DNA of 61,208 nucleotides from an uncultured Methanobrevibacter sp. (GCA_902789505.1 CADAOO010000002.1:1-61208), one strand, 5' to 3'. Shown: positions 8,944-17,961, numbered from the stretch's first letter. Program-made: numbers and translations. Notes: generated from the sequence alone by a model not told the origin.

Positions 8944-9924
8944 ATGAGTGATGTAAAAGAGGTACTTGGAAGTTATTCAACAGACATTACAAAAACAATT
9001 GAAAAAGAATTATCTACTATTACTCCGGATAATCTTGCTGAAGCTTCAGTTTATTTAACTAGGGCTGGGGGTAAGATGCTCAGACCGGCTTTATCATTGA
9101 TTGTCTCTGAGGCTGTTGGTGGAGAACGTGAAAACACTCTAAAATCCGCAGCTGCAATTGAATTGATTCATACATTTTCACTTATTCATGATGATATCAT
9201 GGATCAGGACGATATGAGAAGAGGAATGCCTTCTGTCCATAAAGTTTGGGGTGATGATGTGGCAATTCTTGCAGGAGATACCTTATTTTCAAAAGCTTTT
9301 GAAATTATCATCGGCACTGAAGGAACCAGTTCAGATCAAAATAACAGGGCATTGGCCACTGTTGCAGATGCATGTGTCAAAATCTGTGAAGGTCAGGCAT
9401 CTGATATGGGTTTTGAAGACAGGTTTGATGTATCAGAAGATGAATACATGGAAATGATTTTCAAAAAAACCGGAGCTTTAATTGCTGCAGCTACAAAAGT
9501 CGGAGCTATTATGGGCGGTGCATCAGATGATGTCATTGATGCAATGTATGAATACGGCAGATTAATAGGTCTTGCTTTCCAAATCCAAGATGATTATTTG
9601 GACTTGGCTTCAGATGAGGAAACATTAGGCAAACCAATCGGTTCAGATATCGGCAAAGGTAAAATGACCATCATTGCAATTAAAGGTTTGGCAAGTGACG
9701 ATTCAGGCAGATTGCTAGAAATCTTAAAAGCTGATGGAAATTCTCAAGATGAGATAGATGAAGCGATTCAAATTTTAACAAATTGTGGTGCTATTGAATA
9801 TGCTCGCAATTTAGCTCAAGAATCTGTTAGGAAAGCAAAAGAAGTACTCGAAATATTGGATGATTCTTCATCTAAACAGGTACTTGCTGACATTGCAGAT
9901 TTTGTACTTGAGAGAAGTGCCTAA
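8944..9924 (+). CDS. idsA: Short-chain isoprenyl diphosphate synthase (farnesyl/geranylgeranyl diphosphate synthase)
   Basis: A 326-residue trans-prenyltransferase that condenses IPP with allylic diphosphates to make the C15/C20 precursors of archaeal lipids. Both aspartate-rich motifs are visible: DDIMD in IHDDIMDQDD and DDYLD in QIQDDYLDLA, with GGKMLRP near the N-terminus. It ends the operon of mevalonate-pathway genes. Product length (C15, C20 or both) cannot be read with certainty. Confidence 0.94.
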   Translation: MSDVKEVLGSYSTDITKTIEKELSTITPDNLAEASVYLTRAGGKMLRPALSLIVSEAVGGERENTLKSAAAIELIHTFSLIHDDIMDQDDMRRGMPSVHKVWGDDVAILAGDTLFSKAFEIIIGTEGTSSDQNNRALATVADACVKICEGQASDMGFEDRFDVSEDEYMEMIFKKTGALIAAATKVGAIMGGASDDVIDAMYEYGRLIGLAFQIQDDYLDLASDEETLGKPIGSDIGKGKMTIIAIKGLASDDSGRLLEILKADGNSQDEIDEAIQILTNCGAIEYARNLAQESVRKAKEVLEILDDSSSKQVLADIADFVLERSA

Positions 9925-9975
9925 TTTCTCTCAATTTTAACATTTTTTTTACAATTAATTTTTAAAAAAAATAAA
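9925..9975 (+). terminator. T-rich transcription end after the isoprenoid operon
   Basis: Directly after the idsA stop come several T tracts, including eight consecutive T residues, without a strong hairpin. Archaeal polymerase terminates at such oligo-T runs. The neighbouring gene converges from the other strand, so a stop is expected here. Confidence 0.4.
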
Positions 9976-10022
9976 AAATGAAATTACTGTTTTAAAATAC
10001 GCTGATTTTAAAAAAGAAATTT

Positions 10023-10844
10023 TTAAACTACTTTTCTTAGCAGTACGCTGGTATTGTTGGAGTTTCCAATTGGAAGCAACATTATCTCCTTGTGGAATCC
10101 TCTAAGGATTGTATCGGTTAACGGAGCATAGAGAATAGCTCTCATACCGCTGTATGTTCTCACAAGAACCGGTGTTTTTTCATCAACAATCTCCCAAACG
10201 TTGGCAAATACTCTTTCCTTAGGCTCGGCAAATGCAGCCACCATCAATATGTCAAAATCAATGTCTTTAAGTAGTGTTTCATCTCCAACCAGTATTTCGA
10301 TACCGTCATCCAGACCAAGTTTTTTAATAACTTCTCTTGATAATTCTGCAACGTCCTCCTGAATTTCAATGCCTATGCATTTGCAGCCGAATTTTTCTCT
10401 GAACAGTATTAATGTTAACGGCAATGGCCCGCTTCCTACAAAAACAAAGGTTTTATCTTCATGCCAGTGAGCCAATTTGGATTCATTTGTAAGCAAGCCA
10501 CCATATCTTTCATAGAAATGGAATGTGTCCAAGGTTGCATGAGGATCATCAGAATTGATTATTTCTGTCGCATTATCTGTTTCCAATCTTGCCCCGATAT
10601 ATAAATAGAATTTTCTAATCAGTTTCAGGGCGTTATTCATTTTTTCATCATCTAAAATGTGCTTTGCAGAATCGAAATCTATTGTATCGTCATGTGCGAT
10701 AACTTCTATTTCATCCAACAGTGATGTTATTTCATCCAAGTCAACATTATTCAATGAAGATATGTCGTCCAGCGAATCAACACCATAATTTTCCAACTTG
10801 TTTGCAATTTCCTCAATTTTTGGCCAATATTTCCAGCAGCTCAT
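10023..10844 (-). CDS. Nicotianamine-synthase-like protein
   Basis: A protein of about 273 residues of the nicotianamine synthase family (PF03059 type). Its best-known archaeal member, from Methanothermobacter, makes a nicotianamine-like metal chelator from S-adenosylmethionine and glutamate. Seen here are an N-terminal helical region, FHFYERYGGLLTNE, and the Rossmann-like SAM site VFVGSGPLPLTLILF followed by GIEIQEDVAELS. The frame opens at a GTG (10853), but ATG 10844 has the normal ribosome-site spacing. A long inverted repeat lies just upstream, consistent with metal-dependent control (inference). A staphylopine-type partner gene is not present nearby. Confidence 0.85.
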   Translation of the reverse strand: MSCWKYWPKIEEIANKLENYGVDSLDDISSLNNVDLDEITSLLDEIEVIAHDDTIDFDSAKHILDDEKMNNALKLIRKFYLYIGARLETDNATEIINSDDPHATLDTFHFYERYGGLLTNESKLAHWHEDKTFVFVGSGPLPLTLILFREKFGCKCIGIEIQEDVAELSREVIKKLGLDDGIEILVGDETLLKDIDFDILMVAAFAEPKERVFANVWEIVDEKTPVLVRTYSGMRAILYAPLTDTILRGFHKEIMLLPIGNSNNTSVLLRKVV

Positions 10845-10902
10845 AGTAATCACTATAAGAAGATATTGAAGTACTAGTAAATAAGTCTTTAATTTTTTTC
10901 AA

Positions 10903-10940
10903 TTAAGTATTACTCGGTAGTGCGGGGAAGTAATACTTAA
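10903..10940. promoter_or_regulatory. Candidate operator upstream of the nicotianamine-synthase-like gene
   Basis: A perfect 11-bp inverted repeat, TTAAGTATTAC and GTAATACTTAA, with a 16-nt spacer. It ends about 60 bp upstream of the ATG at 10844, just beyond a weak TATA-like element (about 10878-10886, minus strand). Two half-sites this far apart resemble operators of the nickel regulator NikR, whose known sites also have widely spaced GTATGA or GTGTTAC arms. That link is inference; a stem-loop is the alternative. Confidence 0.5.
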
Positions 10941-11301
10941 AGTGATGTTTTTGAGGATAATTGATGAAATTGTTAATAGCTATTCCTTTTTTTTGAATTA
11001 TTTTTATGGGGGATGATTTAATTTGGAATGATGATTCCGGAAAATTCCCGGAATCATGTTTTGTGAAGTAATTTTTTTGAAATTCCCAATTTTTTAAACT
11101 AACGCTATGAATTTTTTTAAGGAAATGATTGATTTTTTAGGAATTTCCGTGTTTCATGATAATGCTAGCTATTATCGTATTTAATTATCTCATATATCTT
11201 ATTTAACTTTTTTCTTGTATTTTAAATCAATTTTGCAATGTTAGGACAATTTTTTATAATTTTCGTAAATTATTTTAGTAAGGTATATACAAAATATTAA
11301 C
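10941..11301. other. AT-rich intergenic region with inverted repeats
   Basis: No coding frame is convincing here. At 11031-11057 there is a perfect inverted repeat, ATGATTCCGG and CCGGAATCAT, with a 7-nt spacer; its G+C is clearly above the surroundings. At 11158-11176, GATAAT and ATTATC flank GCTAGCT. The segment holds the promoter of the ADP-ribosylglycohydrolase gene (TATA-like TTTATAAT near 11254). I cannot assign a function to the repeats. Confidence 0.4.
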
Positions 11302-12087
11302 ATGAAAGGTATTATTGGTGCAATAAGTGGAGACATAATCGGGTCATCTCGTGAGTTCTATTCTATTAAAACAAAAGATTTTAATTTATTCACTAAAAGA
11401 TCCATATTTACGGATGATACTATTATGACTTTGGCTATTGCAAACTGGTTGATAGAGGATAAAACCTCTAAAAAAGTCTTAATCGATGAATTAAAATACT
11501 GGGGAAATAAATATCCTAATGCCGGCTATGGTAGAATGTTCATGGATTGGTTAAAGCAGGATTCACCACAGCCCTATGAAAGTTGGGCCAATGGTTCTGC
11601 AATGCGTGTTTCACCATGCGCATGGGTTGGGGAGTCTATGGAAGAGGTTCAAAACTTGGCTTATACCTCGGCTGCTGTAACTCACAATCATCCCGAAGGA
11701 ATTAAAGGAGCACTGGCCACTGCCGATGCGATTTATCTGGCGAGAATTGGTGCTAAAAAAGAGGAAATAAAAGACCATATTGAGGTAAGGTATCATTATG
11801 ACTTGGATTTTGAGCTGGATGATATAAGGCCTTTTTATGGCTTTGATGTATCCTGTGCAGGCAGTGTTCCCGAATCAATAGTTTGCTTTTTGGAAGCAGA
11901 TGACTTTGAAGATACAATAAGAAATGCAGTATCCCTTGGCGGTGACAGTGATACAATGGCTGCAATAGCGGGAAGCATTGCATCCGCTTATTGGGATGTT
12001 CCAAATAGAATTGCATTTAAAGCTATTCATCGCCTGGACTATGATTTATTAAGAGTTTTAATAGATTTTGATGAAAAATTTCTATAA
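11302..12087 (+). CDS. ADP-ribosylglycohydrolase family protein
   Basis: A 261-residue protein of the ARH/DraG family, which removes ADP-ribose from proteins or related substrates with two magnesium ions. The metal-binding motifs are clear: GAISGDIIGSSREF at the N-terminus, FTDDTIMTLA, SAAVTHNHPEGIKGA, and GGDSDTMAAIAGSI near the C-terminus. No ADP-ribosyltransferase or nitrogenase gene is adjacent, so the target is unknown. No clear Shine-Dalgarno precedes the ATG. Confidence 0.9.
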   Translation: MKGIIGAISGDIIGSSREFYSIKTKDFNLFTKRSIFTDDTIMTLAIANWLIEDKTSKKVLIDELKYWGNKYPNAGYGRMFMDWLKQDSPQPYESWANGSAMRVSPCAWVGESMEEVQNLAYTSAAVTHNHPEGIKGALATADAIYLARIGAKKEEIKDHIEVRYHYDLDFELDDIRPFYGFDVSCAGSVPESIVCFLEADDFEDTIRNAVSLGGDSDTMAAIAGSIASAYWDVPNRIAFKAIHRLDYDLLRVLIDFDEKFL

Positions 12088-12128
12088 CATATAAATATTA
12101 ATAGTTTTTACAACTAAAATATGTGCAT

Positions 12129-13562
12129 ATGAATTATAATATTAAAAAATATTTTCCATTTGTTCTTTTTGTCGTGTTGATGGTAGTTTTGCATCTTGTG
12201 ATGGGCTTAAATGGAGATGATATCAAATATGCAAAAATCCTTAATAATCAAACTATTATTGAGTATATCAATTTCAGATACTTCAATTGGTCCAGCAGGT
12301 TAATTATAGATACCCTTTTAGCTATTCTGGCCCGTCAAAACATGATTATCTGGAAGATTTTAGATATTATAATTTACACTTCTGGAATTTATTACATTAT
12401 CAAACTGGTGAATAAAAGCTATTCTAAAAAAATTGCATTCTTTGGAATCCTGCTGTTTTTAATGTATCCATTTTATGAAATGGCAAGTGCAGGTTGGATT
12501 TCAACAACCCTCAATTATTCCTGGTGTTTTGCATTGGGAATGATTTCATTCATACCTTTGATTTATGAATCCCAGGGCGAGAAGGTAAACGGATACGTTT
12601 ATATCATTTCATTTTTGGCCCTGCTGTATGCTACAAACCAGGAGCAAAGCGGTGCATTGATATTCGGATTTAACTTGATGTACCTTATAAACTCTTTGAT
12701 CAACAAAAGGGACATCAATAAATTTAATGTGCTTGCAATAGCTGTGTCTGCAGCAGCGCTGATTTTCATATTCACATGCCCTGGAAATTCCATCAGGTTT
12801 GCGCATGAGGTTTCCTACTGGTATCCGGAATTTGCTAATTTCACTATCATTGAAAAGTCATATCTCGGCCTTGTTACAACATTCGGAAATCTAATCGAGC
12901 AAAAGGTAATATTTCCATTGTTCTATATCATTTTAAGTGTTTGCGCACTTATAAAATCAGAAAATAAGTATTTGAAATATTTCTGCTACTTCAATATTTT
13001 CCTGATATTGTTCATAACAATATTCAATGTATTCATTGACATTTCCGTTTTGGAAACTTCCATCAAGTCTCTTGGAAGCGTTCCGGAAGTCATTAAAAAC
13101 TCACAGGCGATGGCAGTTCCGGCAATGTTTAAGCAAGTGGTAAATGCAACTCCATACATTACTGAAACTTTAAAGTTATTTACCTATGAAGGAATTCCTA
13201 AGGTCAACATAAATTCAATCAGCATAGTATTGATTTCCTTGTATTTGTTAATCAGCAGCTGCATAATGCTTGTCAAGGCATTTCCTAAAGATTTATTCCC
13301 TCTTTTCATATTCCTCGGAGGTTTTGCTTCAAGATTTATCATCGGATTTTCTCCGACAGTATTCCCTTCAGGCGCAAGGGTTACAATATTTTTCTTCATT
13401 GCATTAATCACATTGACATTGATGCTCATAAAAAGATTATATGATGAAAACGCATTGTCTGTGAAATGGCAGTTCATTTTGGAAAAATCAATATTGATAA
13501 TTGCAGTTCTGAATTATCTTATCGTTTTTGCAATCACTTTTATTAAATATGGAATTGTTTGA
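12129..13562 (+). CDS. Polytopic membrane protein, DUF6056-like
   Basis: About 477 residues with roughly ten to twelve hydrophobic helices starting at residue 8. Between the first helices lies NGDDIKYAK, followed by FRYFNWSSRLI. This D-x-Y and WSSR arrangement is typical of the DUF6056 group of bacterial and archaeal membrane proteins, which resemble lipid-linked sugar transferases. The function is unknown; a role in surface glycan assembly is inference. A GTG at 12123 lies two codons upstream, but ATG 12129 seems preferable. It converges on the TrmB-family gene. Confidence 0.65.
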   Translation: MNYNIKKYFPFVLFVVLMVVLHLVMGLNGDDIKYAKILNNQTIIEYINFRYFNWSSRLIIDTLLAILARQNMIIWKILDIIIYTSGIYYIIKLVNKSYSKKIAFFGILLFLMYPFYEMASAGWISTTLNYSWCFALGMISFIPLIYESQGEKVNGYVYIISFLALLYATNQEQSGALIFGFNLMYLINSLINKRDINKFNVLAIAVSAAALIFIFTCPGNSIRFAHEVSYWYPEFANFTIIEKSYLGLVTTFGNLIEQKVIFPLFYIILSVCALIKSENKYLKYFCYFNIFLILFITIFNVFIDISVLETSIKSLGSVPEVIKNSQAMAVPAMFKQVVNATPYITETLKLFTYEGIPKVNINSISIVLISLYLLISSCIMLVKAFPKDLFPLFIFLGGFASRFIIGFSPTVFPSGARVTIFFFIALITLTLMLIKRLYDENALSVKWQFILEKSILIIAVLNYLIVFAITFIKYGIV

Positions 13563-13571
13563 ATCAAGTAA

Positions 13572-14360
13572 TTAAGCAATTTTTTTCCTTGATTGCTTTT
13601 GCTTGATTTTTTCCAGCTGATTTTCAAACCGTTCATCATAGTTTCTTGCAACATCCTCGTATTTGTTCCAGATTCCAATGGCGGTTTCGGGGATTACATT
13701 GCGTTTGTCTTCACTGAATTTGGTGTAAGTATGCATCATTTCTTTTGAATCGGAAATCAGAACTTTAACAAAGGGGATGTCCGCTTTTTGGATGTTTATG
13801 TTATTGTCCTTAAACATTTTGATGATATTGATCTCTTTGTTGTTAATGTAACATGTGGGTGATGCTAAGATATTTACTTTCAGGTCTTTTTTGCTTTTAA
13901 ATGCTTTTATAAGCGCTTCTCCTTCACCTTCAAATAAAAAACCAATTCTCATATTGACAGATGTTTTGGCCCGGGCAATGATTTCGGTTTCCTGGTTGAT
14001 GATTTTATCAACACCATATATTCTCCAGATTGGGGCCTGGACCTGACTCATTCCATTTTCGTAGATGTTGGTTAATCTTGTTATTGTATCGTCGATTTCG
14101 GAATTGATTTTTTCTCTTTCACGGTTCAATACCTCGACCGGGGATTTGACATGATATGTCAGGGGCCTTCCGCCCTCCACTTCAATGAAATTTTTTTTAG
14201 TCAGGCTCTTCAGCACATCATATATTTTGCTGTGAGGAATGCCTGATTTTTCGGATACTTCTGAGGCTGTTGATGAGATTAATGAAGTGAGTGTTGTATA
14301 TGCCTGCGCTTCATACATTGTCAATCCAATTCTTTTAAGTACAGATATATTTTCGTCCAT
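13572..14360 (-). CDS. TrmB-family transcriptional regulator
   Basis: A 262-residue DNA-binding protein. Residues 1-75 form the TrmB winged helix (LKRIGLTMYEAQAYTTL, then ASEVSEKSGIPHSKIYDVL), followed by a short coiled coil and a C-terminal effector-like domain of about 140 residues. The family typically represses or activates neighbouring genes in response to small molecules. It is divergent from the hcp-cupin pair across 120 bp that contain a palindrome, so control of hcp is a reasonable inference. The ligand is unknown. Confidence 0.88.
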   Translation of the reverse strand: MDENISVLKRIGLTMYEAQAYTTLTSLISSTASEVSEKSGIPHSKIYDVLKSLTKKNFIEVEGGRPLTYHVKSPVEVLNREREKINSEIDDTITRLTNIYENGMSQVQAPIWRIYGVDKIINQETEIIARAKTSVNMRIGFLFEGEGEALIKAFKSKKDLKVNILASPTCYINNKEINIIKMFKDNNINIQKADIPFVKVLISDSKEMMHTYTKFSEDKRNVIPETAIGIWNKYEDVARNYDERFENQLEKIKQKQSRKKIA

Positions 14361-14480
14361 ATTTTTAGTATCCGGTTCATGTTATATAATTATTACTACT
14401 TTTCACCCTTGAAAAGTTACAAAATATTTATATATCTTTCAATTGTAATATTATAATTAACAAAAAACGAGGTTTTTATT
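14361..14480. promoter_or_regulatory. Divergent promoter region of trmB-type regulator and hcp
   Basis: On the plus strand a TATA-like ATTTATATATC (14426-14436) and GAGGT (14469-14473) serve hcp. On the minus strand TTATATAA (about 14382-14389) lies about 25 bp from the regulator start, predicting a nearly leaderless transcript. A perfect palindrome lies between the two boxes and is listed separately. Confidence 0.6.
14398..14417. promoter_or_regulatory. Candidate operator for hcp / TrmB-family regulator
   Basis: A perfect 8-bp inverted repeat, ACTTTTCA and TGAAAAGT, separated by CCCT. It lies just upstream of the hcp TATA box and between the two divergent promoters, a position suited to a shared operator. 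That the neighbouring TrmB-family protein binds it is inference. Confidence 0.5.
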
Positions 14481-15788
14481 ATGTCAGAAGGATTAGATAT
14501 GTTTTGTTATCAATGTTCCCAGACCGCTAAAGGTACCGGATGTACTGTGAGTGGAGTCTGTGGTAAAAAACCGACCGTAGCAAGATTACAGGATAACTTA
14601 ATCTTTACTATGAAAGGAATCAGTGCATACAACTACAATGCAAATGTTTTAGGAAAATCCAATCCTGAAATTGATGCATTTTTAACTAAAGGATTATACA
14701 CCACATTAACCAATGTTAACTTTGATGTGGATGATTTGGTTGCACTTGCACTTGAAGCAGGAAAAGTCAGTGTTGACGTAATGAGATTGCTTAAAGATGC
14801 ACACATTGAAGCATACGGCGAACCACAACCTGTGGAAGTAAAAGTGGGAGCACAGGAAGGTCCGGCAATTATCGTAACAGGTCACGACTTAAAGGCATTG
14901 GAAGAACTGTTAAAACAGGTGGAAGGAACTGATATCAAAGTTTACACTCACTCCGAAATGTTGCCTGCCCACGGATATCCTGGATTAAACAAATATGAAA
15001 ACTTGGCAGGACAGTTAGGCGGAGCATGGCACGACCAGAGAACGGTCTTTAAAAAATACAATGCAGCAATTGTCGGAACCAGTAACTGTGTATTGCCTGC
15101 ATTGGATGCATACAAGGAAAGAATGTTTACAATGGATGTGGCAAAACTTGAAGGCGTAAAAACTGTTGAGGACTATGACTTTTCTGAAGTAATTGAATGC
15201 GCTAAGTCTCTCGGATCTCTTGAACCTGAAGAGCTGACCACAATCACTACCGGCTGGAGTGCCGGAGCCATTGTTGAACATGCTGATGCAATTAAAAAAT
15301 TGGTTGAAGAAGGTAAAATCAGAAGATTCTTTGTAGTCGGAGGATGTGACAAAGCAGCAAAACACAATGACTACTACAGAGAATTCGTACAGAACTTGCC
15401 TCAAGATACTGTAATATTGACTTTGGCCTGTGGTAAGTATAAATTCAATGATTTGGATTTAGGTGATATTGAAGGCATTCCAAGATTACTGGATGTTGGT
15501 CAATGTAATGATACTATTGTTGCGGTGGATGTGGCTTTAGCGTTATGTGAATTATTTAACATGGAATTAAATGAATTGCCGTTAACTATTGTATTAAGCT
15601 GGATGGAACAGAAAGCTGCCGCAGTGCTTTGGGCATTGCTCTATTTAGGTAAAACTGACATGTGGATTGGACCGGTACTTCCTGCATGGTGTAATGAAGA
15701 CATCCTCAATGTTCTTGTTGGAAACTATAATCTGACTCCAACTTCCGGTGATGCAATAGCAGATATCAAACAGATTATGGGGGAATAG
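14481..15788 (+). CDS. hcp: Hybrid cluster protein (hydroxylamine reductase), short archaeal type
   Basis: A 435-residue Fe-S protein; family members reduce hydroxylamine or nitric oxide and protect against nitrosative stress. The N-terminal cluster ligands are in [20 protein letters not shown] (about residues 9-27). Hybrid-cluster ligands are seen in [29 protein letters not shown] and MEQKAAAVL. It is about 100 residues shorter than enterobacterial Hcp, matching the class III form found in archaea. Start ATG 14481 follows GAGGT; an internal ATG at 14499 is possible. The cupin gene follows after 3 nt. Confidence 0.94.
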   Translation: MSEGLDMFCYQCSQTAKGTGCTVSGVCGKKPTVARLQDNLIFTMKGISAYNYNANVLGKSNPEIDAFLTKGLYTTLTNVNFDVDDLVALALEAGKVSVDVMRLLKDAHIEAYGEPQPVEVKVGAQEGPAIIVTGHDLKALEELLKQVEGTDIKVYTHSEMLPAHGYPGLNKYENLAGQLGGAWHDQRTVFKKYNAAIVGTSNCVLPALDAYKERMFTMDVAKLEGVKTVEDYDFSEVIECAKSLGSLEPEELTTITTGWSAGAIVEHADAIKKLVEEGKIRRFFVVGGCDKAAKHNDYYREFVQNLPQDTVILTLACGKYKFNDLDLGDIEGIPRLLDVGQCNDTIVAVDVALALCELFNMELNELPLTIVLSWMEQKAAAVLWALLYLGKTDMWIGPVLPAWCNEDILNVLVGNYNLTPTSGDAIADIKQIMGE

Positions 15789-15791
15789 TCA

Positions 15792-16121
15792 ATGTGTGGG
15801 GATATTAAGGCGAAAGCTTTAAATATACAATCTTTGGTTGATTATCAGGACAATAGTGTTGTTAGTCGTGAAATTATTAAAAAAGAATTGGGTACAGTAA
15901 CATTCTTCGCCTTTGATCAAGGTCAGGGTTTGTCTGAACATTCAGCGCCATTTGATGCAATGGTTCAGGTAATTGACGGTGAAGCAGAAATTACAATTTC
16001 CGGCGTTAAACACACTGTCAAAGCAGGCGAAATCATTATTATGCCCGCCAACGAACCTCATGCATTGCAGGCTAAAAATTGTCCATATAAAATGATTTTA
16101 ACCATGATTAAAAGCGATTAA
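15792..16121 (+). CDS. Cupin-domain protein
   Basis: A 109-residue single-cupin protein. The two cupin motifs are visible: GLSEHSAPFDAMVQVIDGEAEITI and PANEPHALQAK, with histidines and a glutamine/glutamate where metal ligands usually lie. It starts 3 nt after hcp and is almost certainly co-transcribed. Small cupins next to hcp occur in other anaerobes, but the reaction, if any, is unknown. Confidence 0.88.
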   Translation: MCGDIKAKALNIQSLVDYQDNSVVSREIIKKELGTVTFFAFDQGQGLSEHSAPFDAMVQVIDGEAEITISGVKHTVKAGEIIIMPANEPHALQAKNCPYKMILTMIKSD

Positions 16122-16128
16122 TTTCATT

Positions 16129-16950
16129 TTATCTTTTTTCTTTTTTCCACCAGACCATTATCCAGTCTGCCTTATCTTTAACGTTGTAGTATTTTCCTGT
16201 TTTTTCATCTTTAGTGAGAATTCTTTCCAGATATTCCTTCAATAGTGCTTTTTCATCATCTGAATATAAGTCAAGCCTGAATTTCCCATTGTCCATGGCG
16301 TCTTCAATGCTGTCATATTCGCGATAGTTGTTTAGGTCAAATCTCTCAATATTTGCATAAATTCCCATATTGAACAGTATATTAAAGAAATAATTGTAAT
16401 CGGGAAAATCTTCGGTTTTAACGCCCAGTTCTTTATCAAAATCCTTTTCTATTTTTTTATTTTCAGGTCCGAAGATTGTTATAAAAACATACTTGCTGGC
16501 AATTTTGTCAAGTTCCATGAGCACTTCTCTTATTGGAATAATTCCGTTCAGGGACCTTGAACACACAACAACATCAACATCCCCGATTTCATCGTATTTG
16601 ATTTCTTCAATAGGTTTTAAAATGGTTTCTATGTTGTCAATATTATTGTCACTGGCTCTTTTTTCAAGGTATTCCAACATTTTAGGGGATGAATCAAGTC
16701 CAATAACTTTTTTCACCCTTTTTGCTATGGGTATGGTCACGGAACCTTCACCACAGCCAACATCTAAAACGCAGTCGTTTTCATCTAAAATCAGTTTATC
16801 AAATAATGCATCCTGATAGTCATCTTTCCTTGTTCTTTTATAAAAGCCTGGTGCTGCTTTATCCCAATCTTTATTAACTTTATTTTCTAGTCTTTCAGCC
16901 CAGAATTCTTCCCATTTCACATCATTTGGATTTTCGATGTATTGTTTCAT
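16129..16950 (-). CDS. Class I SAM-dependent methyltransferase
   Basis: A protein of about 273 residues with a Rossmann SAM-binding domain. Motif I is VLDVGCGEGSVTIPIA, followed by VIGLDSSPKMLEYL (motif II) and VDVVVCSRSLNGI (motif IV region). The N-terminal segment WEEFWAERLENK with W/F/Y-rich features resembles small-molecule methyltransferases. A GTG at 16956 is in frame and overlaps the stop of the upstream gene, but ATG 16950 sits properly behind AAGGTGTG. The substrate cannot be deduced. Confidence 0.85.
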   Translation of the reverse strand: MKQYIENPNDVKWEEFWAERLENKVNKDWDKAAPGFYKRTRKDDYQDALFDKLILDENDCVLDVGCGEGSVTIPIAKRVKKVIGLDSSPKMLEYLEKRASDNNIDNIETILKPIEEIKYDEIGDVDVVVCSRSLNGIIPIREVLMELDKIASKYVFITIFGPENKKIEKDFDKELGVKTEDFPDYNYFFNILFNMGIYANIERFDLNNYREYDSIEDAMDNGKFRLDLYSDDEKALLKEYLERILTKDEKTGKYYNVKDKADWIMVWWKKEKR

Positions 16951-16952
16951 GT

Positions 16953-17960
16953 TCACACCTTGGTTTTTCCGGACAATACGTTTTGATAGTCCTCATAGTT
17001 TTCCTTTAAAAGTTCGGGAATGTCCAGTTCATAAGGGCATCTGTCAACACATTCATAGCATTCTACACAATCCAGTGTATGATTCATAATTTCCTGAGTT
17101 CTTTCATCCAGATTCGGCTCAGTTGGAAAGCGTCTAATCCATAATGACATTCTTGCACATAGGCTGATGTTTATTTCTTCAGGGCAAGGCATGCAGTATC
17201 CGCAGCCTCTGCAGAAGTTGTCTCCAAGTTCTTTTTTATCCTGTTCAATGGCTGACTTCAGCTCGTCATTTAAAAGGGTATTGCTGTCATAGGACAGGAA
17301 TTCGTCCAGTTCTTCCAGTTTTTGAATTCCCCATATCGGCAGGACATTGCTGAACTGATTTATATATGCAAAACTGGCTTTTGAATTTTTGATTAATCCT
17401 CCGCCCATTGCCTTCATAGCAATGAATCCTATGTCTAAAGATTTGCATTTTTCAATAAGTTTCAGTTCTTCATCTCCGCTTAAATAGGAAAATGGATATT
17501 GCAGTGTTTCATAAAGGCCGCTGTCAAGAGCCTCGTGAGCATGAGTTATTTTATGGGTTGTTATGCCAATGTGTTTAATCAAGCCTTCCTGTTTAGCTTC
17601 CAGCATAGCTTTATATAAATCATCTTCCGCCTTTGGAACAAATGAGATGTTGTGGAACTGATATAAATCAACATAGTCTGTTCTCAGGTTTTTAAGTGAA
17701 GTTTCCAAATCGCTCCAAAACTCCTCTGCGGTTTCCATTCCTGTTTTGGTTGCAATGTAAATGTTTTCGCGGACATCTTCAAATGCTTTTCCGAGCTTTT
17801 CTTCACTGTCTGTATAAAAGCGGGCGGTATCATAAAAATTTATCCCATTGTCATATGCTTTTTTAAGTATTTCTATGGAATCCTTTTCGTTTCTTCTCTG
17901 GATTGGTAAAGCTCCAAATCCGTTTTTATTCACTTCTAAATCTGTTTTTCCAAGTCTCAT
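16953..17960 (-). CDS. Aldo/keto reductase with C-terminal 4Fe-4S binding sites
   Basis: A 335-residue protein with an N-terminal aldo-keto reductase barrel (residues 1-230) and a ferredoxin-like tail. Barrel motifs are FYDTARFYTDSEEKLGKAF, IATKTG, YVDLYQFHNIS and IGFIAMKAMGGG. The tail has CRGCGYCMPCP (about 255) and CVECYECVDRCP (about 298), which can hold two clusters. This architecture is common in anaerobes; natural substrates are unknown. It is followed closely by the methyltransferase and preceded after 1 nt by the TPR gene. Confidence 0.9.
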   Translation of the reverse strand: MRLGKTDLEVNKNGFGALPIQRRNEKDSIEILKKAYDNGINFYDTARFYTDSEEKLGKAFEDVRENIYIATKTGMETAEEFWSDLETSLKNLRTDYVDLYQFHNISFVPKAEDDLYKAMLEAKQEGLIKHIGITTHKITHAHEALDSGLYETLQYPFSYLSGDEELKLIEKCKSLDIGFIAMKAMGGGLIKNSKASFAYINQFSNVLPIWGIQKLEELDEFLSYDSNTLLNDELKSAIEQDKKELGDNFCRGCGYCMPCPEEINISLCARMSLWIRRFPTEPNLDERTQEIMNHTLDCVECYECVDRCPYELDIPELLKENYEDYQNVLSGKTKV

Positions 17961-17961
17961 T

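Noticed and set aside
10903-11176. CRISPR or mobile-element ends
   Set aside because: The inverted repeats differ in sequence from each other, with no regular spacing, no transposase and no target duplication visible.
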